Positions 1-9,984 of a DNA stretch of 64,000 nt are shown here, in pieces. The number at the start of each line of letters is the position of its first letter. Within the stretch, counting starts at the first letter, position 1. The position numbers and the translations under genes were made by a program. Source of the DNA: Cafeteria roenbergensis (Eukaryota > Sar > Bigyra > Bicosoecida > Cafeteriaceae); contig VLTN01000007.1 of NCBI GenBank assembly GCA_008330645.1, positions 558,001-622,000 on the forward strand. Direction: 5' to 3'. The notes under the pieces were generated by a model, which saw only the letters and a list, made by a program, of their open reading frames with translations, was not told the origin of the DNA and searched no databases.

Positions 1-3000
1 GCCGCTCGCTGGATGCGCAGCAGGGCCGCATGACGCGCCAGGATTGACCGCCTGACCAGGAAGCCCCGGGCCAGAAGCTGCACCTGGACGGCCGTGGCCT
101 GCAGCCGGGCATATCGGCACACCTGCCGGAAGCGCCGCCATTCGGACTGGATGGTGATTGCTGACTGCCGCATCTTCAAGAACCGCCAGCGCAGCATGAC
201 GCTGCGCACGAACAAGGCAATGACCGTCCCGTGGTGGCGAAAGTACAAGAATGCCTCCCGCTCCCTCCACATGCGGTATGCGGCCTGGAGCGCCACGGCT
301 GCCTCCCATCGCTCGCGAACCCTGCCTCTCACCAGGTACCCCCTGGCAACCTTCTGGATTCGTGTGGCAGCCGCGTCCATTCCAGACACGACGGCATACC
401 GCGCCTCCTCCAGCAGTGCCAGCGCGCGACCAGTCAGGAACACGCGCGTCTTGCCGACCTGCACGCAGTCCCCCACCTCGGGCAAGTGCTTGGCAAGACT
501 CGGGAGCGACTTCCAGAGCGTGGTGGCGAGCATCTCGCACATGGCTCGCTGCACCAGACGGGCCCGCTTCGCCGCGTCGGACGATGCTCCTGGGTCGATG
601 GGCTGGAGCGTCGGCCCAAACCTGGCCAGCATCTTCGCATCCGCGACGACGTATCGCTCGTAGAACGCAGAACAGGGGGAGCGAAAGGGGAATCCATGCG
701 CGCGCATGGCAACTGCAGGCGCGATGGCTGTCCACTCGAGGTCGGCGAGCATTGCTGTGGGCTGGACAAGTGGGGCGGAGCGGCGAGCGAACGGGTCCCC
801 CGCGCTGGCAGCCTCGCTGCCTGGCCTCGCTTCTGCCTTGCTTGCAAGCTCGCCGGAGCCTGTGCCTAGGCAGCGGATGATGTGGGGCTCGGAAGCATGA
901 AGGATTGCCTCGTCAGCAGCCAACCAGTCCAGCTCGGCAGCAATGACGGGGGACGCGTCGTCGCCGGAACGCGAGACCTTGTCGTCCCGGATGCTCATGG
1001 ACTTGGCAAGCTGTGCAATGAACGGATCCGCTGACTCCGCAAGCATCGTCGCGACTCCTGTCCCGGCCATAGTGCGAGCCCCGCGGAGCCAGTCTTGCAC
1101 GGAGTACGCCACGTCTGCGTGCGAGTGGCGCACACCGAAGAGCGGCTCGGAATCGCCCATCGTGCCCGCTTGCCCGAGCGTATCGCCGACCGCGCTTCCA
1201 CGACGCGATGGGCCCGCGATGCGGAGGACCTTTTCGCTCCTGTGAAGCATTGCGAGGCGGGCCTCAATGCCGGGCGATTTCGAACCAGAACGGACGGCGG
1301 GACCTGGCGCGAGGGGTGCTGGGGGCGCCTTGGGCCAAACTTGGCCTCTCTGGCTCGCTGCAGTCGGCGTCAAGCTGCTGCGAGCAGCGCTCGAGGTCGA
1401 GTACTTGGCCTCTTCCTCAATCACGTGAAAGACGCCAGACGGGGCGGCCCGGTCTTCGAACAGGCGCAGCACCGCCTCGTTGCTCTCAGGAATCGCGTCG
1501 CGGGGAATGCCCACGTCAACTCCCTCCGCGTCGTAGACCCCCATGTCGAGCTCCAAGGTCATGTCGCGAACTTTGGCTTCCACTCGTTCCGCTGCGTAGT
1601 TTGACAGCAGTGTGCCGAACGTGGCGACGCCGTCTGTGCCTTCAGCAGACGCCCCGGGCGGTCGCGGAGCGAACCAGGGCGGGTTCTGAACGAGTCCTGC
1701 AAGCGACAGCCCTGGGCTGTCAAAGAACACCACGGCTGGCCCTTCCGGCGCTGGTGGCCCCGAGTCTTGGGCTGGCGCGATTGCTGCCCCCCGAAGGTCC
1801 GCAGCCGATGAGTCGCTTCCGTCACTGCTGACGTCGTCGGCATCCAGCGGGGTGCTGGCTCTCTCGGGGTGTGCCCCGCATCCAAGCTCATCCAAGAAGC
1901 CGTTGATGTGATCAACCACACTCTGAACAGCCTCCTTGAACAGCTCGCGCGCCAGAATGACCGCCTCGTCCTGGAGGTCCGCGGGCAGTGCCTGAGCCGA
2001 CCTTGCGGGTCCAGCTCGCCGGCTGCTGGGGCCCGTGGGCCCGCAGTTCCGCGACGCAGCGGCACTGGAAAGCAGAGTCATGAGCGAGGCCGTGCCTTCC
2101 AGCCCGAGGAGACGGGACGCCAGGAGCGCGGTGGCGGGGTTCAAAAAGCTCCAGCCGCTGGCCAAGCCGGTGGCGGCAGCAGGCTGACTTGCTGGGCTCT
2201 CCAGGGACTCGTCGGCAGGACCAGCCGCCGCCTCTGCGTTGCGCTCGATGCGCAGCTGTCCAAGCAGGAGAACAGCTGTGAGCGTCTGCCACAGCGCAGA
2301 CCGCGCAGGCGCCGAGAAGCCACACAGCTGGAGGGAATGCAGCGTTTCCTGGAAGTCATTGGCGTCCTTCATCATAGCGGCCGTGTCGTAGCCCTCGCAG
2401 TCCAGGAAGACCAGCTCTGACACGCTGCTGAGGCCCAAGCGTTGCTTTTCGGCCGCGTCGAGACCCGACACCATCTGGTACAGGATCGCAAATGACCGGG
2501 ACCCGTACCCCAGAGAAGTGCCGCGGGCAAGTCGCTCTGCATCGACAATGTGGGCCTCGACTCGGGCTCGAGCCAGGACTCCGGCCTCGGACAGGCTTGC
2601 CGTGAGCCGCACGTGAGCTGTGGACCCGCTCGGGCTGCTGGGCGCGGCCGCCGAAGTCATCGCGTAGACGACGTGCATGCCTGCAGTGAGCACATGCTCG
2701 ATGCTCGGTGCGTCGTCGCCAGCCGCGCAGGACAGGTCCTCCGCTGCTCGCTCGATGGCAGAGGCAGCGGCATCGGGAGACGCGGCCTCGAGCCGCCGCG
2801 CGACACTGGCGACGGCAAGGTACCGGACCCCGTGGCGAAGGACCTCGCTTTTGCCGCTGCCCGACGTGCCGGCGACGAGAACTGCCTGGGGGGCGCTGGA
2901 GAGGACCGCCTCCCGCATGGCCTCGTCCACCACGGAGAACACGTGAGGCAGCGCCGCCATGCTCCGGCTGAGCCCGGCAGCCTGCGCAATGCGCTCCCCA

Positions 3001-3899
3001 GTCGCCCGAGCCGAAGCTGGCGCAAGCCCCGGGGCAAAGTCGTGCCGGAGCTTTGCTCTGGCCTCGACACCGAGCTGGAAGGCCTCTCGCATCATCCGAA
3101 CCCCGTGCACGGGCACCCACGGCGCCGGTCCCGCGGCACCACTTGCGGTCCCAGGCGCCAGCTTGTCGCCCGGAGACTGATGCTCCAGGTTCGGCAGCTC
3201 GCACAGCAGCTCAGTCCGCGGGTTGGCATACAGCAGCATCACGCCACTGCCGGCGTACGGCTTCCCCTGGCGCAGCCGGGAAACCAGAGCGTTGCAAATC
3301 GCGGCGTCGTTGATGCACCCCAGCTGGGACATGGTCGACGTCGAGTCCTCGTCGCCGTTCCTTGGCAGCACGTCTTGGGACGAAACAACGAGCTCGAGAG
3401 CGGAGGACTCCATGGACACGATGACCGCGTCAGGGGGCAGTGGCTCAGACCCGGAGTCGACAAGTCGCCCCTTCCTCCACGGACAAGCCTTGACGAAAAG
3501 CTGTGGGCCGTGTGCGTCGCAGCTTGCCCCGGGCTCATGCTGTCCGTGCGGCAGCAGCTCGTCGCGGCTGGCTGGTGGCAGCGCGTCGTGGTCCACGAGC
3601 ACCCACACAAGCTTGCCCGGCTGCTCCGCAGAGCTGGCTCCTCCCTCGGACTCGGGTGCTTTGTGCTCCTCCGGGAGAGCTGGTGCGGTCAGTGATGAAG
3701 CGCTGATTGCTCTTCCAGATTCTTTGTAGCCTTGGCTCGGCCCAGCCTCGTCCTGCCTGAGAGAGCTGGTGGCCCATGGGTCGGCATCCGAGACTTGAGC
3801 ATGCTGGGAAGGCTGTTCGACGCATCTGGAGTCGGAGCTGCCGCTTGCAATGGCCCGTTGCTGTTGCGCGACACCCGCAGCGCCGTCGACCCCAGCCAT
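1..3899 (-). CDS. Divergent myosin heavy chain, C-terminus beyond left edge
   Basis: One open frame reads leftward from the ATG at 3899 and is still open at base 1, giving at least 1,299 residues without an intron. It is a myosin: an N-terminal segment resembling the motor entry (GSGVMLLYANPRTEL), then PHVFSVVDEAMRE before a P-loop GTSGSGKSE at about residues 344-352, a relay-like FAILYQMVSG, an EPHIIRCL stretch matching the family's PHFIRC, AMRAHGFPFRSP matching the converter entry, and GKTRVFLTGRAL at about residue 1149. Several IQ motifs follow (TRIQKVARGYLVRGR, AITIQSEWRR, LLARGFLVRR), so light chains or calmodulin should bind the neck. The motor is about 1,150 residues against a usual 780 because of Ala/Ser/Pro-rich insertions. 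Switch I (NSSRFGK) and switch II (DIxGFE) are not recognisable; DSPGL stands where switch II should be. The class is not assignable. Whether it hydrolyses ATP is doubtful. Confidence 0.85.
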   Translation of the reverse strand, partial: MAGVDGAAGVAQQQRAIASGSSDSRCVEQPSQHAQVSDADPWATSSLRQDEAGPSQGYKESGRAISASSLTAPALPEEHKAPESEGGASSAEQPGKLVWVLVDHDALPPASRDELLPHGQHEPGASCDAHGPQLFVKACPWRKGRLVDSGSEPLPPDAVIVSMESSALELVVSSQDVLPRNGDEDSTSTMSQLGCINDAAICNALVSRLRQGKPYAGSGVMLLYANPRTELLCELPNLEHQSPGDKLAPGTASGAAGPAPWVPVHGVRMMREAFQLGVEARAKLRHDFAPGLAPASARATGERIAQAAGLSRSMAALPHVFSVVDEAMREAVLSSAPQAVLVAGTSGSGKSEVLRHGVRYLAVASVARRLEAASPDAAASAIERAAEDLSCAAGDDAPSIEHVLTAGMHVVYAMTSAAAPSSPSGSTAHVRLTASLSEAGVLARARVEAHIVDAERLARGTSLGYGSRSFAILYQMVSGLDAAEKQRLGLSSVSELVFLDCEGYDTAAMMKDANDFQETLHSLQLCGFSAPARSALWQTLTAVLLLGQLRIERNAEAAAGPADESLESPASQPAAATGLASGWSFLNPATALLASRLLGLEGTASLMTLLSSAAASRNCGPTGPSSRRAGPARSAQALPADLQDEAVILARELFKEAVQSVVDHINGFLDELGCGAHPERASTPLDADDVSSDGSDSSAADLRGAAIAPAQDSGPPAPEGPAVVFFDSPGLSLAGLVQNPPWFAPRPPGASAEGTDGVATFGTLLSNYAAERVEAKVRDMTLELDMGVYDAEGVDVGIPRDAIPESNEAVLRLFEDRAAPSGVFHVIEEEAKYSTSSAARSSLTPTAASQRGQVWPKAPPAPLAPGPAVRSGSKSPGIEARLAMLHRSEKVLRIAGPSRRGSAVGDTLGQAGTMGDSEPLFGVRHSHADVAYSVQDWLRGARTMAGTGVATMLAESADPFIAQLAKSMSIRDDKVSRSGDDASPVIAAELDWLAADEAILHASEPHIIRCLGTGSGELASKAEARPGSEAASAGDPFARRSAPLVQPTAMLADLEWTAIAPAVAMRAHGFPFRSPCSAFYERYVVADAKMLARFGPTLQPIDPGASSDAAKRARLVQRAMCEMLATTLWKSLPSLAKHLPEVGDCVQVGKTRVFLTGRALALLEEARYAVVSGMDAAATRIQKVARGYLVRGRVRERWEAAVALQAAYRMWREREAFLYFRHHGTVIALFVRSVMLRWRFLKMRQSAITIQSEWRRFRQVCRYARLQATAVQVQLLARGFLVRRSILARHAALLRIQRA

Positions 3900-5774
3900 G
3901 AGCGGATGTTTGGACTGGAGAGCTCGTTGCCAGGACCAAGAGGCGCGCAGCGCGGGCCGGAAAGATCTGGCGGGTGACGGAACCCGCGACGAGGCAACCA
4001 AGGGCCCAGTCAACTGCGCGCAAGAGCAAGCGACAAGACGGAGGATTCGCACGCCTCGTTTTGCAGCGGGCGCGGCACGCAACGCTGCAGGCCCACGGGG
4101 AGGCGGTGAGAAAGGGCTCGTGCGAGCGCGTCGAGACTGCAAAGTCCCTCGGTGCGGGAATCCGATGCCGCTGGCGGGCACCGGGGCGGACAGGGCGCAT
4201 TTGGAGTCAGGGACCGCGGGCTCTCTTGCCATGCGACGCCGGACTGCACGGCAAGTCCTGCGTCGGAACGCGGGCTGGCGCACGCGCGCCGAGGGCACCC
4301 CGGGCAGCATGTCGGCCCGAACGGCAGAAGGTCGGGGGCGGGCAGGCCTCTATGCCCGCGCCCCCGGGAGCATGCGGTTTCGGTGGCGCTCGCCCGGCTG
4401 CAGTGCGCCACCTCGCCGGCCAGTTGCGCGGACATTGAGCTTGGCCGCGGCAGAATGCCGATAGGGGGGACGCCCTGGCGTCGAGGCGGAAGAGGAGCCG
4501 AGCGGTCCTGGCCGCGGGCCTGGTCGTGTGCGCGCCCGCCAATCGCGCTGCAGCGCGCCGGCGCGCGAGATCGGCGTTGGCCCAGCCGGCTTGCAACGCC
4601 GGCAGGGCCAGAAATCCGCGGGCAGAGCCGCCCTCAGTGGCAGCGCCGCCGCAAAGCAGGCCGGCCGGGAGCCGCCCGCACGCACGGACTGAGCGGCCAG
4701 GGGTCCCTTCTCACGGGCCAGACCTGCAATGAGCGGCCATCCCCAGCAGTGAGCCCGCCGTGCCGTGCGTGCCCGCAGTGGCGCAGCCGCCCGCCGCAGG
4801 AAAGGCCACAGTGTGCTGATGCTTGAACCCCGCTGACCGGGGCTGCGCCGCTGCCCCCACGAACCGCTGCTCGCGCCGCTTGGCCGCCGCCACCGCGGCC
4901 CAGGCGGCGCGAGCCGCGTTCCGGCGCGGGCTCCCGTGCTTCGCTGCTCCGTGATGCCCCGAACCGGGGGCCACGTGCCGGCTCGTATTGCGAGTTTGGC
5001 CCTGCGGCTTTTCGGGCAAGCCGCGCCCGCTCGTCTTGCCTGCGGGCCGCCGCCCCAAACTTCTGTGCCCAGCCGACCCGGGGCACCGTTGGGCGCACGC
5101 GTGCGTTGGGCCGCGCGGGTGGCGTGGTTGCGGGTCGCGGTCGAAGCGACAAATTTGCTGGCGCCCCCTTCCTGGCCGATCGATCCGTCGTCAGGCTGTC
5201 GCCGGCGCGGGCCTCCAGCTGCTGCCTGCGGCCCGGTGGCCGCGTCGCGTTGTGCGGAGCGTTTCAGGGGCCACGCGCACCCCGCCTTGCCTGTGGTCCG
5301 GCTGGCTCCAGGCCTGCGGGCGCGGGGCGCAGCCCCGCGCGCGTTGAGCTGAGCATCCTGGCGAAGGCCTGGCTTGGCGAGGCAGATCTGCCAACCCAGC
5401 CTGTCGCGCCCAGCCTCCTCGCGCCAGCCACGACCGGCCCCGATGCCTGCGGCTGCTGGGGCGGCGTGGGACGAGGGTTGGCCCTGCACCCCAGTGCCCC
5501 GCACCTTGCCCTGCCGCACCCTGCCCCAGCCGCCGGGCGCCTCGACGCCCTGAGCGCTGCTGGCCTTTCGCCGCCGCGGGGAGCAGCGGTCCGCTTGCTC
5601 CTCGACCCCGCTACCCCCCCTTTCCGGCCCGGGCCGCCAGCGGGGGGCTTGCGAGCGTGCTCCCTGTCGCTCTGGCCGGGCCACCGCGGGCTGGTGGCGA
5701 GCGAGCCTCGCTGCGGCCCTGCCGACGCGACAGTCTTTTCTCGCTTGCCCCCCTCCCCCCCCCGTCCCCACGTG
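3900..5774. other. Divergent intergenic region, no gene recognised
   Basis: Extremely GC-rich stretch between two genes that point away from each other. Open frames on both strands here have only Arg/Pro/Ala-rich translations and look like compositional noise. It probably holds both promoters and one or more 5' exons of the plus-strand gene that follows. One weak candidate start is the ATG at 4729 followed by a GTGAGC donor at 4749. Confidence 0.4.
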
Positions 5775-8570
5775 CTCCGCAGCTCCGCAGACGGCGCGTC
5801 CTCCGGCGGCCGCCGCCGTCGCCGCAAGCCCCGCAGCAAGAAGGGTGCAGTCTCTGGCTCGGGACCTGTGTCGGGGGAGACCACGTTTGATGCCAAGCTC
5901 GAGGAAGAGGTCATGCGCCTTGCCGTGTTCAAGAAGCTCACGACCACTCGCGCGGAGATCGTGACTGTGCTTAACGAGATGTTCAACCGCGGCGACGATT
6001 ACTACTCCGTTGAGAACGTGGTCAAGGCGATCCGCGAGAAGCACGAGGCGCCCGCAATTGAGGAGGAGGCCGGCAGTGGCGTCGCCGAGCCCGCGGCCCC
6101 GGCTCCCGCTGCAGCACTGCCACCCCCCGTGCCCAAGGCGCCCCCCGCGTCCGCTGCCCCGGCAGCCGCCCCGGCAGCTGCTGCAGCCTCGGCTGAGCCT
6201 GACGCCGCCGCTGCAGCCGCCGAAGCGGACGCCGTTGCGTCCCGTCTCGTGGCGGCAGCCTCCCTGCCCGACCTCGCGCAAGTCATCAAGGCGCTTGTGA
6301 CCTGGCGCCGGCAGGCGAGCCCTGAGCAGGAGGGTGCGCTTGCCGCAAGCAACGCGGTCGGCGTCGTGATTCGCCGCGTCGTGGAGGAGCGCGTCCCCGC
6401 CGCCTTCGACCCAGCCCTGGCCGCCCTGCTTGCCGGGGCCATGACCACCGGCCCTGTCCGCCCCGACGGCAGCTCCACCGACACTGCCGCGACCGCCCGT
6501 CTCGGATCCGCCGCCCCTACGGTGGTGGCCGCCACGCTGGTGCAGCACGCACGCGACACCGTCACTGCGCTCAACGCCCTCGACGCTGCCGTTGAGGCCG
6601 ACGTCAAGGTAGGGGAGGCCGACACCGGCCTCAGCGCGGACAGCCTTGCTGCCCTCGCCACTGCCACCTGCGACGCCGTGGCGGACACCGTCCGCGCCCA
6701 CCGCGCCCGCACCACGGGCCTCGGCAACATGGAGGCCGATGTGGAGGCCCTGAGCGCTTCTGCGGAGCGCCTCGAGGCTGGGGCCCCCGCCGTGCCAGCC
6801 TCCGCCACCGACGTGCGCGGTCTCTTCATGCGGTTCATCGCCGTGCAGGAGGCCACCAACGTGCGCTTGCAGGCGGCGGCACTGGCGTCCGCAGTCAAGG
6901 GCGGCCCCGCGGGCCCTGCCAGCGCCCCCGCCGCCGCAACCCCGGCCCAGCTGCAGGCCACCGTCGACGCCCTGACGCCCTCCGCCGGAGCGGCCGGGCC
7001 CGAGGCCGAGGCTGCCGTCCGCAGCGAGATGGAGTCCGCCATGGCCGACCTCAAGCGCGCGCTGGCCCCGGCCGAGGCCTCCCTCAAGTCCGCCACCGAA
7101 GAGCTCACCGCCGCCCGTGAGCGCCGCGCCCGCCTCATGGCAGAGCTCGCGGAGATTGAGGAGGTCATCAAGCGCGCATCGGCCAAGCGCGACGCCGCCC
7201 AGGCGAAGAAGGACTCCGTGGGAGAGGCCTTCCGGGGCCGCGCGGACGAACTCAGCCGCCGTCAGCGCGGCGTGATGGCGCGCGTGCGCAGGGCAGAGCT
7301 CGCCACCGCGGCCAAGGCCCTCCTCATCGAGGGCCCTGCGGCCGCCGCCGCCGCTGCCGCCGCCGCTGCCCGCGCAGGCAACTCCGGCCTTGAGCAGGCT
7401 GGCGCCGCCGCCGTTGCCGCGTCCGCGGCGGCCCTCGCCAACTTCCTCGGCGTCCTCGTTCCCCTTGTGGCCGCCCTGTGGGCCCGCATCGAAGCCGACG
7501 AGGCTGCCGTGAGCGTGCAGGAGGCAGAGCTCGCCTCCTTCAGGTCTCTGGGGTCCCGCATGGCCGTCCTCATCAGCTCCACGGAGCAGCGCGTCGCTGA
7601 CCTCCGGGCAAACGCCAAGCAGGACCGCGCCACCATCGCCGACCTGCGCGTCGCTGCCGCCCAGGCGCTCGCCTCAGCCGCGCCCGTGCTCGCCGCGTCG
7701 GCGCCCCTCTCCGCTGCGGCAATGGCGGGCGTGCGCTCCGCCGCCATCGCCGCCACGGCCTTGCACGTGGACGCTGCGTCCGTGGCCCCCGTGCTCGCCG
7801 TCAGCGGCCTCTCTGCGGCCGCGCTTGCGGCTCCCGGGGCCAAGCTTTGGGAGGCCGCCTTGGCTGCCGCCAAGGCCGGCTCCGGCGCGGCGCCTGCCGT
7901 TCTCTCGACCCAGCTGCCAGCTGCGGCCGCGCCCAAGGCAGGAGCCGTCCCCCCCTCCGCCTCTGCGCCGGCCCCCGCCGCTGCACCTGTCGCCGCGCAG
8001 CGCCAGGCCAAGCCGGCAGCTGCTCCCGCCGCCCCTGCGCCGCGCAGCTGGGCGCCTCGCACCACCGGGTCGTCCTGGGGCGCCGGCGGGGCAGCTTCTG
8101 CCGCGCCTGCCTCTGGCGTGTCGCTCGCCGACGTGATGAAGAACACGGCGTCCAAGCGCTCGCCGCAGCGCGCTCCCCGCGCGGGACAGCGCACTGCGCA
8201 GGCCTCTGGCACTGCCGCCGCCGAACCTGTCGCTGCGTCGTCCGCCAAGCCGTCGGCGGCGATCAGTGCCATCCTCGGCGCTGCCCCTGGAGCGGAGCTC
8301 AGCAATGGAACTGCCGCTGGGAAGCCCAAGGAGGAGGAGGAGGAGACTGCCGCTGCGCCGGCGGGGGTCGTCGAGGAGGACGCCGCTGTGGACGGCGGTG
8401 ACGACGGAGAGGAAGAAGCGGGTGGCGAGGAGGATGAAGCCGCTGTTGAGGAGGCTGTGGAGGAGGAGGAAGAAGAAGTGGACGTTGACGTGGAGGCGGA
8501 CGGACTTTTGGCCATGACCTTGGCTGACGACGAGGACGACGAGGACGCTGCCTCGACTGGCAGCGAGTGA
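5775..8570 (+). CDS. Ala-rich coiled-coil protein with acidic tail, unknown function
   Basis: A long frame ends at TGA 8568-8570. Its start is not resolved: the first in-frame ATG is at 5913, but convincing coding sequence (basic RRRRRKPRSKKG, then GETTFDAKLEEEV) lies upstream, just after acceptor-like CCGCAG sites near 5777-5785, so a short upstream exon is likely. The segment around 5890-6050 (LTTTRAEIVTVLNEMFNRG, DDYYSVENVVKAIREKH) looks like a compact helical domain and is the only part with a globular pattern. After a Pro/Ala linker there are helical Ala-rich segments, and a coiled coil at about 7030-7300 (ELTAARERRARLMAELAEIE). The C-terminus from about 8325 is strongly acidic (runs of Glu and Asp). 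No family is recognised; a scaffold or cytoskeletal role is only a guess from composition. Confidence 0.75.
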   Translation, partial: LRSSADGASSGGRRRRRKPRSKKGAVSGSGPVSGETTFDAKLEEEVMRLAVFKKLTTTRAEIVTVLNEMFNRGDDYYSVENVVKAIREKHEAPAIEEEAGSGVAEPAAPAPAAALPPPVPKAPPASAAPAAAPAAAAASAEPDAAAAAAEADAVASRLVAAASLPDLAQVIKALVTWRRQASPEQEGALAASNAVGVVIRRVVEERVPAAFDPALAALLAGAMTTGPVRPDGSSTDTAATARLGSAAPTVVAATLVQHARDTVTALNALDAAVEADVKVGEADTGLSADSLAALATATCDAVADTVRAHRARTTGLGNMEADVEALSASAERLEAGAPAVPASATDVRGLFMRFIAVQEATNVRLQAAALASAVKGGPAGPASAPAAATPAQLQATVDALTPSAGAAGPEAEAAVRSEMESAMADLKRALAPAEASLKSATEELTAARERRARLMAELAEIEEVIKRASAKRDAAQAKKDSVGEAFRGRADELSRRQRGVMARVRRAELATAAKALLIEGPAAAAAAAAAAARAGNSGLEQAGAAAVAASAAALANFLGVLVPLVAALWARIEADEAAVSVQEAELASFRSLGSRMAVLISSTEQRVADLRANAKQDRATIADLRVAAAQALASAAPVLAASAPLSAAAMAGVRSAAIAATALHVDAASVAPVLAVSGLSAAALAAPGAKLWEAALAAAKAGSGAAPAVLSTQLPAAAAPKAGAVPPSASAPAPAAAPVAAQRQAKPAAAPAAPAPRSWAPRTTGSSWGAGGAASAAPASGVSLADVMKNTASKRSPQRAPRAGQRTAQASGTAAAEPVAASSAKPSAAISAILGAAPGAELSNGTAAGKPKEEEEETAAAPAGVVEEDAAVDGGDDGEEEAGGEEDEAAVEEAVEEEEEEVDVDVEADGLLAMTLADDEDDEDAASTGSE

Positions 8571-8941
8571 AGAGGCCGAGCCTGCGTGTTCGAGGCGCCG
8601 TCTGCGTGGGCAAGTTGCCCGTTCAGTGTGCCCTCGATGCCCGTGCCTTCCCCGCCCGTCGCACCGTGCCGCCCAGACTCTTCTGCTTCCCCTACCATGG
8701 CGTCGAGCCGCCCCCTTCTGTCTGTGCTGGATGCGGTGTCTTCCGGGCGGGGGCTGCGCTTCCAAGGCGGTTTTGCCAGTGCGCGCAAGCCAACAAGGTC
8801 AGCGCGCCCCGTGCCCTGCCAGCCACCCAACCCACTCACACACGCACACGCACACAATCCCACGCACACAATCCCGCGCACACAGGCGCATTCATAGGCT
8901 GCGGCAGCCGATGGGCCGAGCGGGAGGGCACGGCCGGCCGC
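8571..8941. other. Convergent intergenic region
   Basis: Lies between the tail-to-tail ends of the coiled-coil gene and the BART gene. It contains a CA-rich microsatellite and no credible open frame. Both 3' untranslated regions and poly(A) sites are expected here. Confidence 0.6.
8832..8885. repeat. CA-type microsatellite
   Basis: Imperfect tandem ACAC/CGCACA repeats, interrupted by two copies of CACAATCCC. Confidence 0.8.
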
Positions 8942-9667
8942 TCAGGCTGATGGCGAGGCGCCTGCGGGCGCGGCGGCGGCGGCGGCAGTGCCCGGAGCGC
9001 TCACGGCAGCCTCCGCCACAGCTGCTCCCGTCCCCGCCGAATCGGAAGCTTCGTCCCCTCGAGGCGCGGCGCCGGCAGCGGCCGGCGCTTCCGCTGCTGG
9101 CGGACCGCCCGCTCCGGCGAGCCCCGGCGAATCGGCCGGCGCGCGAGACACAACAGGGGCGAGGCCAAGAGCTGCAGTGGCGGCCAGCGGGCCCACTCCC
9201 GGCGCATCCCCCGCCGCTGCAGCCGCAACGGCGTCCTGCTCCTGCTTGTGGCAGCGCATGAGGCTGACAAAATCCTCAAAATCGCCCAGGCTCAAGAGCA
9301 GGTCAAACACCTCGCCATCGATCGCCCCCGAGTCCCCGCGAGACTCGAGCTCGCCCATGAACCACTCCATGTCGAAGTCGGGCACCGCCGCAACGAGGGC
9401 CGCCTCAATGTGGGACTCAACGATGGCCGTATACTGGTGGAACAAGTCTGTCCACTCAAGCTTGTAGCCCTCTCCTGCGTCACCCTCTGGCGCGCCAAAG
9501 CTGCCGCAATTATCCTTGCAAAAGGCGTCCACTCGCTCTCTGAATTCCGGGACCATGATGGCGTCCTCCAAGGCGCCAACGGTGATGTCAAAGCGTGCGT
9601 CCGAGGTCAGCGGGCTTTCGCCGGCAGGCGCTCCGTGGTCGGAGCTGGCGGCGGCAGCAGCAGCCAT
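8942..9667 (-). CDS. ARL2-binding (BART-domain) protein
   Basis: A single exon of 241 residues from the ATG at 9667; the frame is open further upstream, but that part looks like 5' UTR. Residues 20-140 match the BART domain seen in ARL2BP and CFAP36: ALEDAIMVPEFRERVDAF, a Cys/Asp loop, then LEWTDLFHQYTAIVESHIE and VPDFDMEWFMGELE, ending in EVFDLLLSLGDFEDFVSLM. This domain binds GTP-loaded ARL2 or ARL3, small GTPases of ciliary cargo traffic and tubulin folding. The last 80 residues are low-complexity Ala/Pro and carry no motif. ARL2BP itself is about 160 residues, so the tail is extra. The gene is convergent with the coiled-coil gene and in tandem with the next minus-strand gene. The domain call is firm; which BART subfamily is not. 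Confidence 0.85.
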   Translation of the reverse strand: MAAAAAASSDHGAPAGESPLTSDARFDITVGALEDAIMVPEFRERVDAFCKDNCGSFGAPEGDAGEGYKLEWTDLFHQYTAIVESHIEAALVAAVPDFDMEWFMGELESRGDSGAIDGEVFDLLLSLGDFEDFVSLMRCHKQEQDAVAAAAAGDAPGVGPLAATAALGLAPVVSRAPADSPGLAGAGGPPAAEAPAAAGAAPRGDEASDSAGTGAAVAEAAVSAPGTAAAAAAPAGASPSA

Positions 9668-9984
9668 CCTTGTCGTTGCGGGCGCTCGCTCGCGGGTGGA
9701 CAGGCGCCGTGGGCGGCTTGGAAAAGTGGAGCCGGGGACGCGGGCGGGGAGATTCCGCCACTGCCGGCTGATTTTGCCATTTTGCTTGCTCTGCCGCGTT
9801 TCCCGCGTCGGCATTGTGTGGGGTGCGCGTGGCGGAACAGCGGCACAGCAAGCGGGCCTGCAATACGAGGCAACGCATAGCTGGGGGTGGCGGGTTGATG
9901 GAGGGGGATCATGCTGCCTCGGAGCACGTGCAGCTGGGTCTGGCGGCCTCAATCATTGGTGGCCATGCAGGAAACACGCACTGG
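9668..9984. other. Intergenic region upstream of the BART gene
   Basis: Contains the presumed promoter of the BART gene and the 3' UTR of the next minus-strand gene. No other feature is seen. Confidence 0.5.

Noticed and set aside
4350-6701. 783-codon open frame on the minus strand
   Set aside because: Antisense to the coiled-coil gene and its upstream region; the translation is compositional (Gly/Arg/Ala) with no domain. Long shadow frames are expected at this GC content.
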